A program made the translations under genes and the position numbers. DNA of 64,000 bases from Paraburkholderia flava (GTDB taxonomy: Bacteria; Pseudomonadota; Gammaproteobacteria; Burkholderiales; Burkholderiaceae). The stretch is taken from assembly GCF_004359985.1 (NCBI RefSeq), contig NZ_SMRO01000001.1, forward strand, positions 930,001 through 994,000, given 5' to 3'. The notes beneath the pieces are model-generated. The model saw only the letters and a program-made list of their open reading frames with translations, was not told where the DNA came from and searched no databases. Shown one piece after another: positions 1 to 9,177 of this stretch (position 1 is its first letter; every line of letters begins with the position of its first letter).

Positions 1-1
1 A

Positions 2-1171
<1,170 letters not shown>

Positions 1172-1208
1172 GGCGCATCTCGCGCGTCACGTGGCGACAG
1201 GTTAAGCT

Positions 1209-1231
1209 GCGAGCCTACCGAGCAGGCTCGC
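1209..1231 (+). promoter_or_regulatory. Hairpin ending one base before the VIT-gene start codon
   Basis: Perfect 8-bp inverted repeat GCGAGCCT / AGGCTCGC with the 7-nt loop ACCGAGC. Its 3' arm ends at 1231 and the ATG is at 1233. No Shine-Dalgarno sequence is visible between the arm and the ATG. It could modulate translation of the iron transporter, or be a terminator stem of the preceding gene without a T-tract; the position next to the start codon favours the former. Confidence 0.5.
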
Positions 1232-1232
1232 T

Positions 1233-2363
1233 ATGGCTTCCAGGCACGATCTCAAACGCTTCCGCACCAACCTCGCCGACGAACTCGACAGCGCCGCGCT
1301 GTACGAAACGCTCGCGCGCATCGAAAAGAACCCCGACCGTGCAAAGGTGTTCGCCCAGCTGGCCGCATCGGAACGCGAACACGCGCAGGTCTGGCGCAAC
1401 CGGCTGACGACGAACGGCGTGCGCGTGCGCACGCACCGGCACAGCCTGAAAACCCATCTGATGCGCACGCTGATCCACACGTTCGGCCCATCGTTCGTGC
1501 TGCCGTCGCTGGCCGCTGCCGAGTACGCCGACCGCGACAAATACGCGAACCAGCCCGACGCCGCCGATCTCTCAGCAGAGGAGCAACGTCACGCGGACGT
1601 GGTCCAGGCCGTCGCCACTGCAGACGCACAGGGCCGCACGTCGAAAGGCGCGCAGATTGCGAACGCGGAGTCGTGGCACAGGGGCGTCACGTCCGGCAAC
1701 AACCTGCGCGCCGCCGTGCTCGGCGCGAACGACGGCCTCGTGTCGAACTTCTGCCTGATCATGGGCGTCGCGGGTGCGGGCACCGGCAACAAGGCGATCC
1801 TGCTGACAGGGCTCGCCGGATTGATCGCCGGTGCGTGCTCGATGGCGCTCGGCGAGTGGCTGTCGGTCACCAATGCGCGCGAACTCGCACGCACGCAGAT
1901 CGCGAAAGAAGCCGACGAGATCGACCACTCACCCGAAGCAGAGCAGCACGAGCTCGCGCTGATCTACCAGGCGAAGGGCATCGACGCGGACGAAGCGAAA
2001 CGCGTCGCCGCGCAGATCATGCGCGACCGCCAGAAAGCGCTCGACACGCTCACGCGCGAAGAACTCGGCATCGATCCGGCGGAACTGGGCGGCAATCCGT
2101 GGTCGGCGGCGGGCGTGTCGTTCTGCCTGTTTTCGCTCGGCGCGATCTTTCCCGTGATGCCGTTCCTGTGGGCGCACGGCACGCCGGCGATCGCGCAGTG
2201 CATCGGGTTGAGCGCGTTCGGACTTGCCGCCGTCGGCGTGTTCACGTCGCTGTTCAACGGACGCGGCGCCGCGTTCTCCGCGTTCCGCCAGATCGTGATC
2301 GGGCTGATTGCCGCCGCGTTCACGTTCGGCGCGGGACATGTGCTGGGTGTATCGATTTCATGA
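1233..2363 (+). CDS. VIT/CCC1-family iron transporter with N-terminal ferritin-like domain
   Basis: A 376-residue membrane protein of the VIT1/CCC1 class fused to a ferritin-like (rubrerythrin-type) domain. The N-terminal third has the expected acidic/His ligand pattern (E17 in ADELDSAALY, E47 and H50 in SEREHAQ). The remainder holds the VIT1 core, with hydrophobic segments near 180-205, 300-325 and 340-372 and the charged cytosolic stretch between them. By analogy with MbfA it should move Fe(II)/Mn(II) out of the cytosol, with the di-iron domain sensing or oxidising iron; that is inference. Its stop codon overlaps the ferredoxin gene start (ATGA), so the two are translationally coupled. The ATG is preceded by a strong hairpin instead of a visible RBS. 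Confidence 0.85.
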   Translation: MASRHDLKRFRTNLADELDSAALYETLARIEKNPDRAKVFAQLAASEREHAQVWRNRLTTNGVRVRTHRHSLKTHLMRTLIHTFGPSFVLPSLAAAEYADRDKYANQPDAADLSAEEQRHADVVQAVATADAQGRTSKGAQIANAESWHRGVTSGNNLRAAVLGANDGLVSNFCLIMGVAGAGTGNKAILLTGLAGLIAGACSMALGEWLSVTNARELARTQIAKEADEIDHSPEAEQHELALIYQAKGIDADEAKRVAAQIMRDRQKALDTLTREELGIDPAELGGNPWSAAGVSFCLFSLGAIFPVMPFLWAHGTPAIAQCIGLSAFGLAAVGVFTSLFNGRGAAFSAFRQIVIGLIAAAFTFGAGHVLGVSIS

Positions 2364-2653
2364 GCGACCGTGTCTTTCAGGTTCGCGTCGAACCGCTCGG
2401 ACAGACGTTCGAAGCCCCCGATTCGCTGACGATCCTCGAGGCCGCCGGCTTCGCGAATCTGCGTCTGCCGCGCATGTGCCGCAACGGTACATGCCGGACG
2501 TGTCTGTGCCGGCTGACGAGCGGCAGCGTGCGCTATCTGATCGAATGGCCCGGCGTGTCGCGTGAAGAAAAGGCGGAGGGTTTTATCCTGCCGTGCGTGG
2601 CGGTGGCGGAGAGCGATCTGGTGATCGATGTACCGGATGCGGAGGGGGTTTGA
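2360..2653 (+). CDS. [2Fe-2S] plant-type ferredoxin
   Basis: A 97-residue soluble ferredoxin with cluster ligands C40-x4-C45-x2-C48 and the distal C79 in the FILPC context; C50 is extra. This is the plant/adrenodoxin-like beta-grasp class. It overlaps the iron-transporter stop codon by 4 nt, which strongly suggests co-expression. A plausible role is electron donor for reductive iron mobilisation from the ferritin-like domain, similar in logic to bacterioferritin-associated ferredoxin, but the fold is different and this remains inference. Confidence 0.85.
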   Translation: MSDRVFQVRVEPLGQTFEAPDSLTILEAAGFANLRLPRMCRNGTCRTCLCRLTSGSVRYLIEWPGVSREEKAEGFILPCVAVAESDLVIDVPDAEGV

Positions 2654-2738
2654 AGCTTTCTTTGCAGGATTTACAGCAGCCCCGTGGTAGTTCATACAGG
2701 CGCCGAGCCCCCTCACCTGTTCCCAACTTTCGGCCCGC

Positions 2739-2936
2739 TTACCGCTGGTCGCGGTCCGTCAGCAACGCCTCGAGCCCAAACAACCACGCGACGCCCAGAT
2801 TGAACAACCCGACCGACGTCGGTGGATGCGGCGTTGTCGCAGCGCGCTCGTCTATCTGAGCATCCTGCGGCGCGGGACCGGAAAGGTCCGGTGTCGCGCT
2901 CGGGAAATCTGTCGGTTGAATGGGTTCGGAATGCAT
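2739..2936 (-). CDS. Possible small hypothetical protein in the 2654-3057 gap
   Basis: A 65-codon frame on the minus strand ending in a hydrophobic segment (VGLFNLGVAWLFGLEALL). No clear Shine-Dalgarno sequence lies before the ATG, and no domain is recognised. The hydrophobic C-terminal stretch is more protein-like than the overlapping frames, which is the only reason it is listed. Nothing else was recognised in this 400-bp gap. Confidence 0.3.
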   Translation of the reverse strand: MHSEPIQPTDFPSATPDLSGPAPQDAQIDERAATTPHPPTSVGLFNLGVAWLFGLEALLTDRDQR

Positions 2937-3057
2937 GGCGTCGTCCAGGCGTCACGAGTGACGAAGAGTGCTGCGTGTGTGGTACGACGCAAGCGCAATC
3001 TTCGTGCCGGGACGGCATGCCGTCATTCAACAGTCCAGCCGCTGAATCAGGCGAGCC

Positions 3058-3702
3058 TCAGCCCGCCCCTTCCTTCATCTGCTTCAGATGCTTGTAGACG
3101 GTCGCGCGTCCCATCCCCAGCACGGCCGCGACGTAGTTCGCCGAGCTCCGGCCGCGGAATGCGCCCTCCGCGTGCAGCGCCTCGACCAGTTCGCGGCGAT
3201 GCTCGCGCGTCAGGCCGTTCAGGCCGATCTGCCGCTCGCGCAGCCAGCCGTGCAGGAACGTGTTGATGCGCTCCTGCCAGTCGTCGCGGAACAGTTCGTC
3301 CGGCTGCGCGACCACGCCCGCACCCTTGATGAACAGATCGAGCGTCGAGCGGACGTCCTCGAACACTGCGATGTTGAAGTTGATGCACATCATGCCGGCA
3401 GGCTGCCCGCGATCGTCGAACAGCACGTTGCTCACGCAGCGCATCCGTCGACCGTCCCAGTTCAGCTTCTCATACGGGCCGATCACGCGTTCGCGCGCGG
3501 AATGATCGATTTCCTCGAGCGCGGAATCGTCGCCGATCTCGCGCTTCGACAGATTGTTCGCAAGGTACAGCACCGTCTGGTCGTGCAGGTCGTGAATCAC
3601 GACCTCCGCATACGGGAAAAAAAGCGCGGCGATCCCATCCGCAATCGGCGCATAGCGCGCAAGCAGCAGGTCTTTCACCGGAGAGGCTTTTTTCTTGCGC
3701 AT
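3058..3702 (-). CDS. YheO-like PAS / helix-turn-helix regulator (DauR/DguR type)
   Basis: Transcription factor of about 214 residues: an N-terminal YheO-like PAS domain (about 10-125) and a C-terminal helix-turn-helix ending VAAVLGMGRATVYKHLKQM. The start at 3702 is preceded by AAGAAGGT at good spacing; an in-frame ATG at 3774 would add 24 residues. It lies 152 bp downstream of the mu-crystallin/OCD gene on the same strand. In Pseudomonas, regulators of this family (DauR, DguR) control D-arginine and D-glutamate catabolism genes of the same kinds as found here, so it is the best candidate to bind the GTCTA-type sites at 4852-4882 and 5029-5059. That assignment is inference. Confidence 0.85.
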   Translation of the reverse strand: MRKKKASPVKDLLLARYAPIADGIAALFFPYAEVVIHDLHDQTVLYLANNLSKREIGDDSALEEIDHSARERVIGPYEKLNWDGRRMRCVSNVLFDDRGQPAGMMCINFNIAVFEDVRSTLDLFIKGAGVVAQPDELFRDDWQERINTFLHGWLRERQIGLNGLTREHRRELVEALHAEGAFRGRSSANYVAAVLGMGRATVYKHLKQMKEGAG

Positions 3703-3854
3703 CGAAATCGCTACCTTCTTGTGAGCCGGCGTCGCGAGCGGTGTGCGAACAGCCGGCGGGTTTCCAGTCGTCATGGTGGACGGATCCGCGTGGGACACGC
3801 GCCCCGATCCGCCCGCTTCGCATTGTAGCCGTCGCGGGGCGCCCTTCGACCTTG

Positions 3855-4814
3855 CTAGCGTGTCAGATGCGCGAACAGCGCGCTCGCGATCGCAACGTCT
3901 TCGAGTCCGAGCCCGATCGAACGGAAAAACGCGTGCTGTGTGTAGGTCGGCAACGCGCATTCGCCGAGCAGCAGTGCGGGCAGATCGCCGACGACGTCAT
4001 CCACTGACCAGCCGTGACGCTGCGCAGCCAGTTTCATCTCGCCGGCGCTCGTCGGCGTGGTCGCGCGATAGTCGCAGTACACGTCCATCGTCGGCAGCCA
4101 TGCGGGCGGGATCTCGTGCGCGTTCGCCGCGTTCGTGCTGATCGACGTGACGAGCGCCGGGCGCGTCAGCATGCCGTCCGCGAGAACCGGCTCGCCCGAC
4201 GACGTGCACAGCATCACCACGTCCGCGTCGCGCACGCAATCGTCGATGGTCGTCGCAGCGACCGCGCGTGCATCGGTAGCGGCGAGCGCGCGCTGCTTCG
4301 CCGGGTCTTGCACGAGCTCCGGAGAATAGACGCGGATCGATTGCCACTCACGCAGCGACGCCACATGACGCAGATGCGCGAGCCCCACCGCGCCCGCGCC
4401 GATCAACGCGAGACGGCTCGCATCGCGGCGCGCGAGACGATCGACTGCCAGCGCGGTCGTCGCGGCGGTGCGCTCGACGGTCAGCAGACCGGCATCGCAC
4501 CACATCAGCGGTCGGCCAGTCTCCATCGACATCAGCACGGTCCATGCGGTGACGATCGGCTTCGCGCCAGTCACCAGATACGGCGACAGCTTCGCGCCGA
4601 ACACTTTCGCATCGGCCATCGCGCCGAGGTACGTGATGAAGTCGCCCGCATTGCCGGGAAACAGCGTCAACGTCTGCGGCGGTTGCACCGCCTGTCCGCT
4701 GCCCAGCGCGCGAAACATCGCTGCCAGCGTGCCGCGGATGTCGAGTGCCGGCAGCGCCCGCAGGACGGCGGCTTCGTCGACCGTCAGCGGTGCGGCGTTT
4801 TCGGGAAGGTTCAT
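3855..4814 (-). CDS. Ornithine cyclodeaminase / mu-crystallin family oxidoreductase (DauB-like)
   Basis: A 319-residue NAD(P)-binding protein with the nucleotide-binding loop GAGAVG at 139-144 and the family motif FGAKLSPY near 72-79. Members include ornithine cyclodeaminase, pyrroline/piperideine-2-carboxylate (ketimine) reductases and DauB, the NAD(P)H-dependent arginine dehydrogenase that aminates 2-ketoarginine. With a DadA-like oxidase and a YheO-type regulator nearby, a ketimine or 2-oxo-acid reductase role in D-amino-acid or cyclic imino-acid catabolism is likelier than true ornithine cyclodeaminase. GGAGAG lies 7 nt before the ATG at 4814. It is transcribed divergently from the binding-protein gene across a shared 312-bp control region. 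Confidence 0.85.
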   Translation of the reverse strand: MNLPENAAPLTVDEAAVLRALPALDIRGTLAAMFRALGSGQAVQPPQTLTLFPGNAGDFITYLGAMADAKVFGAKLSPYLVTGAKPIVTAWTVLMSMETGRPLMWCDAGLLTVERTAATTALAVDRLARRDASRLALIGAGAVGLAHLRHVASLREWQSIRVYSPELVQDPAKQRALAATDARAVAATTIDDCVRDADVVMLCTSSGEPVLADGMLTRPALVTSISTNAANAHEIPPAWLPTMDVYCDYRATTPTSAGEMKLAAQRHGWSVDDVVGDLPALLLGECALPTYTQHAFFRSIGLGLEDVAIASALFAHLTR

Positions 4815-4851
4815 CGCGGTTCTCTCCAAAGCGTCCGAAGTCGCACTATGC

Positions 4852-4882
4852 GTCTATCGTGGAATTTATGTCTACATTAGAC
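4852..4882. promoter_or_regulatory. Tandem GTCTA-n3-TAGAC operators (OCD side)
   Basis: A perfect palindrome GTCTACATTAGAC lies at 4870-4882. A half-conserved copy GTCTATCGTGGAA begins 18 bp away at 4852. Both lie 38-68 bp upstream of the OCD gene. The same motif and the same 18-bp step occur at 5029-5059 beside the divergent gene. Confidence 0.6.
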
Positions 4883-5028
4883 TTTACATGAATGCACGCC
4901 GAGCCGCCCGAATTGGGCGCCTAACGTTTCAAAAAAATTCCATCCAGTCCTCATTTTCATGGTGGAAAAAGCGCGACACGCCGGTGCTTCGAGCTGCAAT
5001 CGGGGCTCCTGTTAGCGCAATCCCTATA

Positions 5029-5059
5029 GTCTATTGTAGACATTTAGTCTATATTTGAC
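5029..5059. promoter_or_regulatory. Tandem GTCTA-n3-TAGAC operators (binding-protein side)
   Basis: A perfect palindrome GTCTATTGTAGAC at 5029-5041 is followed by GTCTATATTTGAC at 5047-5059, one mismatch from palindromic. They start 18 bp apart, the same step as on the OCD side, and lie 68-98 bp upstream of the binding-protein start. The rest of the 312-bp intergenic region (4815-5126) is AT-richer than its surroundings and contains no gene. Confidence 0.65.
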
Positions 5060-5126
5060 TCGCACACCGACCGCGCTGCGTCCCACCGCGTCCGTTGTCG
5101 CGATCCCGACCACGAGAGGAACTCCC

Positions 5127-5906
5127 ATGAACCTGAAGCTTTTCTTCTGCGCCGCCGTCTGCCTCGCGGGCGCCGCTCACGCGCAATCGGCGCAACCCGG
5201 CACGTTGCGCTTCGGCATCGAAGCCGCCTACCCGCCGTTCGAAAGCAAATCGCCGACGGGGCAGCTGCAAGGCTTCGACGTGGACGTCGGCAACGCGGTG
5301 TGCGCGAAGCTGAAGATGAAATGCGTGTGGGTCGAGAACGCGTTCGACGGTCTGATCCCCGCGCTGCAGGCCCGCAAGTTCGACGTGATCAACTCGGCGA
5401 TGAACATCACCGCGAAGCGTCAGCAGAGCATCGATTTCACGCCGCCTATCTACATCGTCCCGATCGTCGCGATCGCGCGGCGTGATTCGAACCTGCTGCC
5501 GAACACGACCAGCCTGCACGGCAAGCGCGTCGGCGTGCTGCAGGGCTCGGCGCAGGAAGATTTCCTGAAGAAACACTGGGCGAATGCGGGCGTAACGATC
5601 GTGTCGTATCAGGACCAGGATCAGGTCTACGCGGATCTCGCGGCGGGCCGGCTCGACGCGGCGGTTCAGGAAGCGCAGACCGCATCGGACGGCTTCCTGA
5701 AGAAGCCCGAAGGACACGACTACACGATCATCGGCGACCCGCTGCGCGACCCGGCAACGCTCGGCGAAGGCACCGGCTTCGGTCTGCGCAAGGGCGACGC
5801 GGCGCTGAAGACGAAGGTCGTCGCCGCGCTCGATTCACTGAAGAAAGACGGCACGCTGTCGACGCTGTCGCAGAAGTACTTCGGGCGCGACATCGTCGCG
5901 AAGTGA
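5127..5906 (+). CDS. Polar amino-acid ABC transporter substrate-binding protein
   Basis: A 259-residue periplasmic binding protein (family 3, SBP_bac_3). Residues 1-19 are a signal peptide ending AAHA, followed by the typical lobe I start LRFGIEAAYPPFE and the D/N-rich binding-pocket motif DVINSAMNITAKRQQ. The start at 5127 has GAGAGGA 7 nt upstream; an upstream in-frame ATG would destroy the signal peptide. No permease or ATPase genes are adjacent, so it either shares a transporter elsewhere or serves a sensing role, as DguC does in Pseudomonas dgu loci. Expected ligands are basic or acidic amino acids or their D-forms. Confidence 0.88.
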   Translation: MNLKLFFCAAVCLAGAAHAQSAQPGTLRFGIEAAYPPFESKSPTGQLQGFDVDVGNAVCAKLKMKCVWVENAFDGLIPALQARKFDVINSAMNITAKRQQSIDFTPPIYIVPIVAIARRDSNLLPNTTSLHGKRVGVLQGSAQEDFLKKHWANAGVTIVSYQDQDQVYADLAAGRLDAAVQEAQTASDGFLKKPEGHDYTIIGDPLRDPATLGEGTGFGLRKGDAALKTKVVAALDSLKKDGTLSTLSQKYFGRDIVAK

Positions 5907-5949
5907 AGCATTGCAGCGCAGACGGAATCTGATTTAGAGTCGGACGCTT

Positions 5950-5985
5950 CGGGTCGCGCGCTCGCGCGGCCCGATTTCTTTTCAG
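5950..5985 (+). terminator. Rho-independent terminator after the binding-protein gene
   Basis: A GC-rich near-perfect stem (CGGGTCGCGCG paired with CGCGCGGCCCG, 5950-5973) is followed by the T-rich tract ATTTCTTTT. It separates the binding-protein gene from the oxidase gene at 6015, so the latter may depend on read-through or its own promoter. Confidence 0.7.
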
Positions 5986-6014
5986 CACGCACAAAACGCG
6001 GAGACGGCAGCACC

Positions 6015-7259
6015 ATGGATTTCGACGTGATCGTACTGGGAGCCGGCATCGTCGGCGTTTCGTCGGCCCTGCACCTGCAGGACCGCGGACGGCGCGTCGC
6101 GCTGGTCGACCGGCGCGCTCCCGGCGAGGAAACGAGCTTCGGCAACGCAGGGTTGATCGAACGCTCGTCGATCGTGCCGTACGCGTTTCCGCGCAAGCTC
6201 GGCACGCTGCTGCGCTATGCGCGCAACCAGTCGACCGATCTCTATTGGGACTACCGCGCGCTGCCCTCGTTCGCGACGTGGCTCGCGCGCTTCTGGTGGG
6301 AATCGTCGCCGCAGCGGCTCGCCGGCGCCGCGCGCGACATGCTGCCGCTGATCCGTCAGAGCGGCACCGAACACGAAGCGCTGATCGCGCGCGCGGACGT
6401 CGCATCGCTCGTGCACGCGCGCGGCTGGATCGAAGGCTTTCGTACGCACGCGGCTTTCGAACGCGAAGCCACCGATGCCGAACACGCCGCACGCGAATAC
6501 GGCCTGCACGTGACACCGCTCGACGCTGCCGCGCTGCGCGCAAGCGAGCCGGGGTTAGGCGAAGGCTTCGTCGGTGCATTGCACTGGCACGATCCGCAGA
6601 GCGTGTCGAATCCCGGCGCGTTGACGAAAGGCTATGCACGCCTGTTCGAGCGAGCCGGCGGCACGCTGCTCACCGGCGACGCGACGACGGTGCGCGAGGA
6701 ACGCGACGGCTGGAGCGTCGAGACTTCAACTGGTCGTATCGCTGCGCGCGAGGTCGTGGTCACGCTCGGGCCGTGGTCCGACACGGTGTTCGCGCCGCTC
6801 GGCTATCGCATTCCGCTGCGCGCGAAACGCGGTTATCACATGCACTATCGGCCGACGCATACGCTGCTGTCGCAGCCCATCCTCGATAGCGAACAGGGTT
6901 ATGTGATCGCGCCGATGGACGGCGATCGGCTGCGGCTCACGACAGGCGTCGAGATCGCCCTTCGCGGCGCGCCGCCGACCACCATCCAGCTCGAACGCGC
7001 CGAGCGCGCTGCGAAACCGCTGTTCGGTCTGGGCGAGCGCGTCGACGCGGCGCCGTGGCTCGGCATGCGGCCCTGCACGCCGGACATGCGTCCCGTGATC
7101 GGGCCTGCGCCCCGGCATCGCGGGCTGTGGTTCGCGTTCGGCCACAACCATCACGGACTCACGCTCGGACCCGTCACCGGAAGGTTGCTCGCGGAGATGA
7201 TGACGAACGCCGAACCGTTCACCGATCCGCGGCCGTATCGTCCCGCGCGCTTCGATTGA
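6015..7259 (+). CDS. DadA-like FAD-dependent D-amino-acid oxidase/dehydrogenase (DguA type)
   Basis: A 414-residue FAD oxidoreductase with the dinucleotide loop GAGIVG at 9-14, an SFGNAGLI segment after the ADP-binding fold, and the C-terminal FAD signature FAFGHNHHGLTLGPVTGRLL. This DAO/DadA family oxidatively deaminates D-amino acids to 2-oxo acids and passes electrons to the respiratory chain. The ending is closer to DguA/DadA-type enzymes than to glycine oxidase. With the OCD-type reductase and YheO-type regulator it forms a set equivalent to dauA-dauB-dauR. The exact substrate (D-Arg, D-Lys, D-Glu or D-Pro) cannot be read from the sequence. Confidence 0.85.
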   Translation: MDFDVIVLGAGIVGVSSALHLQDRGRRVALVDRRAPGEETSFGNAGLIERSSIVPYAFPRKLGTLLRYARNQSTDLYWDYRALPSFATWLARFWWESSPQRLAGAARDMLPLIRQSGTEHEALIARADVASLVHARGWIEGFRTHAAFEREATDAEHAAREYGLHVTPLDAAALRASEPGLGEGFVGALHWHDPQSVSNPGALTKGYARLFERAGGTLLTGDATTVREERDGWSVETSTGRIAAREVVVTLGPWSDTVFAPLGYRIPLRAKRGYHMHYRPTHTLLSQPILDSEQGYVIAPMDGDRLRLTTGVEIALRGAPPTTIQLERAERAAKPLFGLGERVDAAPWLGMRPCTPDMRPVIGPAPRHRGLWFAFGHNHHGLTLGPVTGRLLAEMMTNAEPFTDPRPYRPARFD

Positions 7260-7374
7260 AACGCGCACGCGCTGACATCACGTCGATGTGCGCAGCCGTG
7301 CGCGAATTTTGTCCACGTGGCGCCGGTCTTTTTGACATGCGATAACCGGGTATCCCCTTGACGGAGCACACCCG

Positions 7375-7590
7375 ATGGCCACGCTCGAAGCGTTCCGCGC
7401 CGCGCTCGACGATGAACGCACGCCCGAGATCATCCGCAACCACATCATCGATTCGCTGCAGTACACGCTGCGCAATCACGGACAGATTTTCACGTCGAAG
7501 GAAGTCGAGTGGCTCGCCGAGTGGGATGACGCACGCATTCCGCTGGCCGCGTCCCGCGAGCTGAAAAAGCGGGTCGTCGAGGCGGGTTGA
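7375..7590 (+). CDS. Small hypothetical protein
   Basis: A 71-residue acidic, probably helical protein without Cys, signal peptide or membrane segment. GGAG lies about 9 nt before the ATG. No family is recognised. It stands alone, 115 bp after the oxidase gene. Confidence 0.6.
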   Translation: MATLEAFRAALDDERTPEIIRNHIIDSLQYTLRNHGQIFTSKEVEWLAEWDDARIPLAASRELKKRVVEAG

Positions 7591-8045
7591 AAAAAAGGCG
7601 TCACGTCCCCATCTGTCAAGGCATCCGCCCGCCGCGTCAATGCACGCCGTGCGGGCACGATGCCGTCCGCCGGAACTTTTCACTATCCAATATGGCCCAT
7701 TTAGGGCATTATGTTGGGATAGTGGTTTCCTGCAGCACCGTCGTTTCATCGGCATTCCGCAACACCCCCGACTGCTCGACCGCCGCTTGCCGGCAGTCTC
7801 GTCATTTCGACAATGCGCCCATGTGCATTCGTCGTCGCGAGTTGCACTGCTTGTCATGCGCCCGGCATCCCTGCGATGCCAGCGTGTTTCTTCTCCACCC
7901 AATCCGCGCTTTTGCGGCTGCGTTCGATGCCTGGGCCAAGGCGTGAACCAACTTTTTCCATTGCGGCGCGCCCTCGTGCGCGGCGCCGCTGACACGCCGT
8001 GGCCGCGCGCTGCGCGAAACGGCGATGTACGAACAGGACATATTC
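7591..8045. other. Intergenic region without a convincing gene
   Basis: A 455-bp gap. The one visible structure is a short hairpin (GCCC-ATTTA-GGGC near 7693) within an AT-rich patch. Open frames here lack ribosome sites and protein-like composition. It must contain the promoter of the TYKGYE-protein/infA pair. Confidence 0.4.
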
Positions 8046-8327
8046 ATGATTCAAGCTGTCAAGACCTACAAGGGTTACGAAATTCATCCGCTGATCTATC
8101 CGCGCCGCCCGTCGGACGGACAGCCCAGCCGCCGGCCGGACGCTGGCTACGAAGCGTCGGTGCGCATCTGCCGCGTCGGTGCCAACCCGGTTGCAGACGG
8201 TCGCGTATTCCGCCTGCCCTACCTGTGGCCTTTCGAAGGCTCGGGCAAGGCCCGGCTCGCGTGCATGGCGCACGCGGAACAACTGATCGATGGCCGTGTA
8301 GACGGCCAGTCGGTCGCCGATCTTTGA
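8046..8327 (+). CDS. Conserved small TYKGYE-motif protein upstream of infA
   Basis: A 93-residue protein beginning MIQAVKTYKGYEIHPLIYP. AGGAC lies 7 nt before this ATG, favouring 8046 over an ATG seven codons upstream. The KTYKGYEI motif recurs in the protein at 44352 (ITYKGYEVAP), so the two are distant paralogues of a small uncharacterised family common in Burkholderia relatives. It ends 21 bp before infA and is probably co-transcribed with it. Confidence 0.75.
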   Translation: MIQAVKTYKGYEIHPLIYPRRPSDGQPSRRPDAGYEASVRICRVGANPVADGRVFRLPYLWPFEGSGKARLACMAHAEQLIDGRVDGQSVADL

Positions 8328-8348
8328 TTCATCGACGAGGAGCGATAT

Positions 8349-8624
8349 ATGGCAAAAGAAGAACTGCTTGAACTGGACGGTATCGTCGACGAAGTGCTTC
8401 CGGACAGCCGCTACCGCGTCACGCTCGATAACGGCGTCGTGGTCGGCGCGTATGCGTCGGGTCGCATGCGCAAGAACCACATCCGTATTCTCGCGGGCGA
8501 CCGCGTCACGCTCGAACTGTCGGTCTACGATCTGACCAAAGGCCGGATCAACTTCCGCCACAAGGACGAGCGCGCCAGCGGCGGCGGCACGGGTACGCGT
8601 AACGCCGCATTCCGGCGCCGCTAA
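8349..8624 (+). CDS. infA: Translation initiation factor IF-1 (second-copy type)
   Basis: An OB-fold protein that binds the 30S A site during initiation. Residues 1-72 match IF-1 closely ([56 protein letters not shown]). The protein has 91 residues against the usual 72 because of a Gly/Arg-rich tail ([18 protein letters not shown]) that could contact RNA. GAGGAG lies 7 nt before the ATG. The location away from any ribosomal operon marks it as the accessory infA copy of Burkholderia-type genomes. Confidence 0.93.
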   Translation: MAKEELLELDGIVDEVLPDSRYRVTLDNGVVVGAYASGRMRKNHIRILAGDRVTLELSVYDLTKGRINFRHKDERASGGGTGTRNAAFRRR

Positions 8625-8880
8625 CCGGCACGCGCGCCGTCTCCGTTTCTCGTGAAGCGGATGCGGCGCAGGTCGGCTTGACGTAGCGTCGTGGGCGTGG
8701 GGCCGGCGAACACGCCGTCCGCGCCCGTCGCGCGCTGTACGGTCACACGTCACAGCGACCGGCTTTCACCTCATCCCCCTTCTCTCGAATCCGGCCCGCA
8801 GCCTGCGTCGCTGGACACCCGCACCATCGCTTCAACGCCACCCGCAGCAGTCGACCCGCGATTCCGGTTAGACTATTTGC

Positions 8881-9141
8881 ATGGAAAAGTGCCGTTATTG
8901 CGACAAGATACGCGACGAATGGGATTGCCACGGGGACGAGTGCCGGCGGTCGATCGCCACGGCGCTGCGACGCCAGCGCGCCGGACTGCCGATGGTGCCG
9001 AAAATCATCCGCAACGAGATTCCCGCCGACGCGACCACCCGTGAAGTCATCACGGTGCTGTCGCGTCAGCGTCTTCGCGCGCGCCGCGGCAATGAGGAGC
9101 GCCGCGAACGCAAGGAAGTCGAGGATCCGGACAACAGCTGA
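8881..9141 (+). CDS. Small Cys-rich, putative zinc-binding protein
   Basis: An 86-residue basic protein with an N-terminal cluster C4-x2-C7-x8-C16-x4-C21 that could bind zinc, followed by an Arg/Glu-rich tail (about 62-86). No recognised family and only a weak ribosome site; the Cys spacing and the ordered composition support it as real. The 8625-8880 gap before it shows nothing recognisable. Confidence 0.55.
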   Translation: MEKCRYCDKIRDEWDCHGDECRRSIATALRRQRAGLPMVPKIIRNEIPADATTREVITVLSRQRLRARRGNEERRERKEVEDPDNS

Positions 9142-9177
9142 CCTCTCGAACGCGCGGGTTCCCGTCTGCGCCTCTGC

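Noticed and set aside
2713..3030. A 105-codon minus-strand frame overlapping the possible small gene at 2739-2936
   Set aside because: Arg/Cys-rich and without hydrophobic or domain-like pattern; the 65-codon frame is the better of the two weak candidates.
7640..8371. A 243-codon plus-strand frame before and over the TYKGYE-protein gene
   Set aside because: Lacks a ribosome site, and the overlapping in-frame choice at 8046 has AGGAC at good spacing and a conserved motif shared with a second protein in the window.
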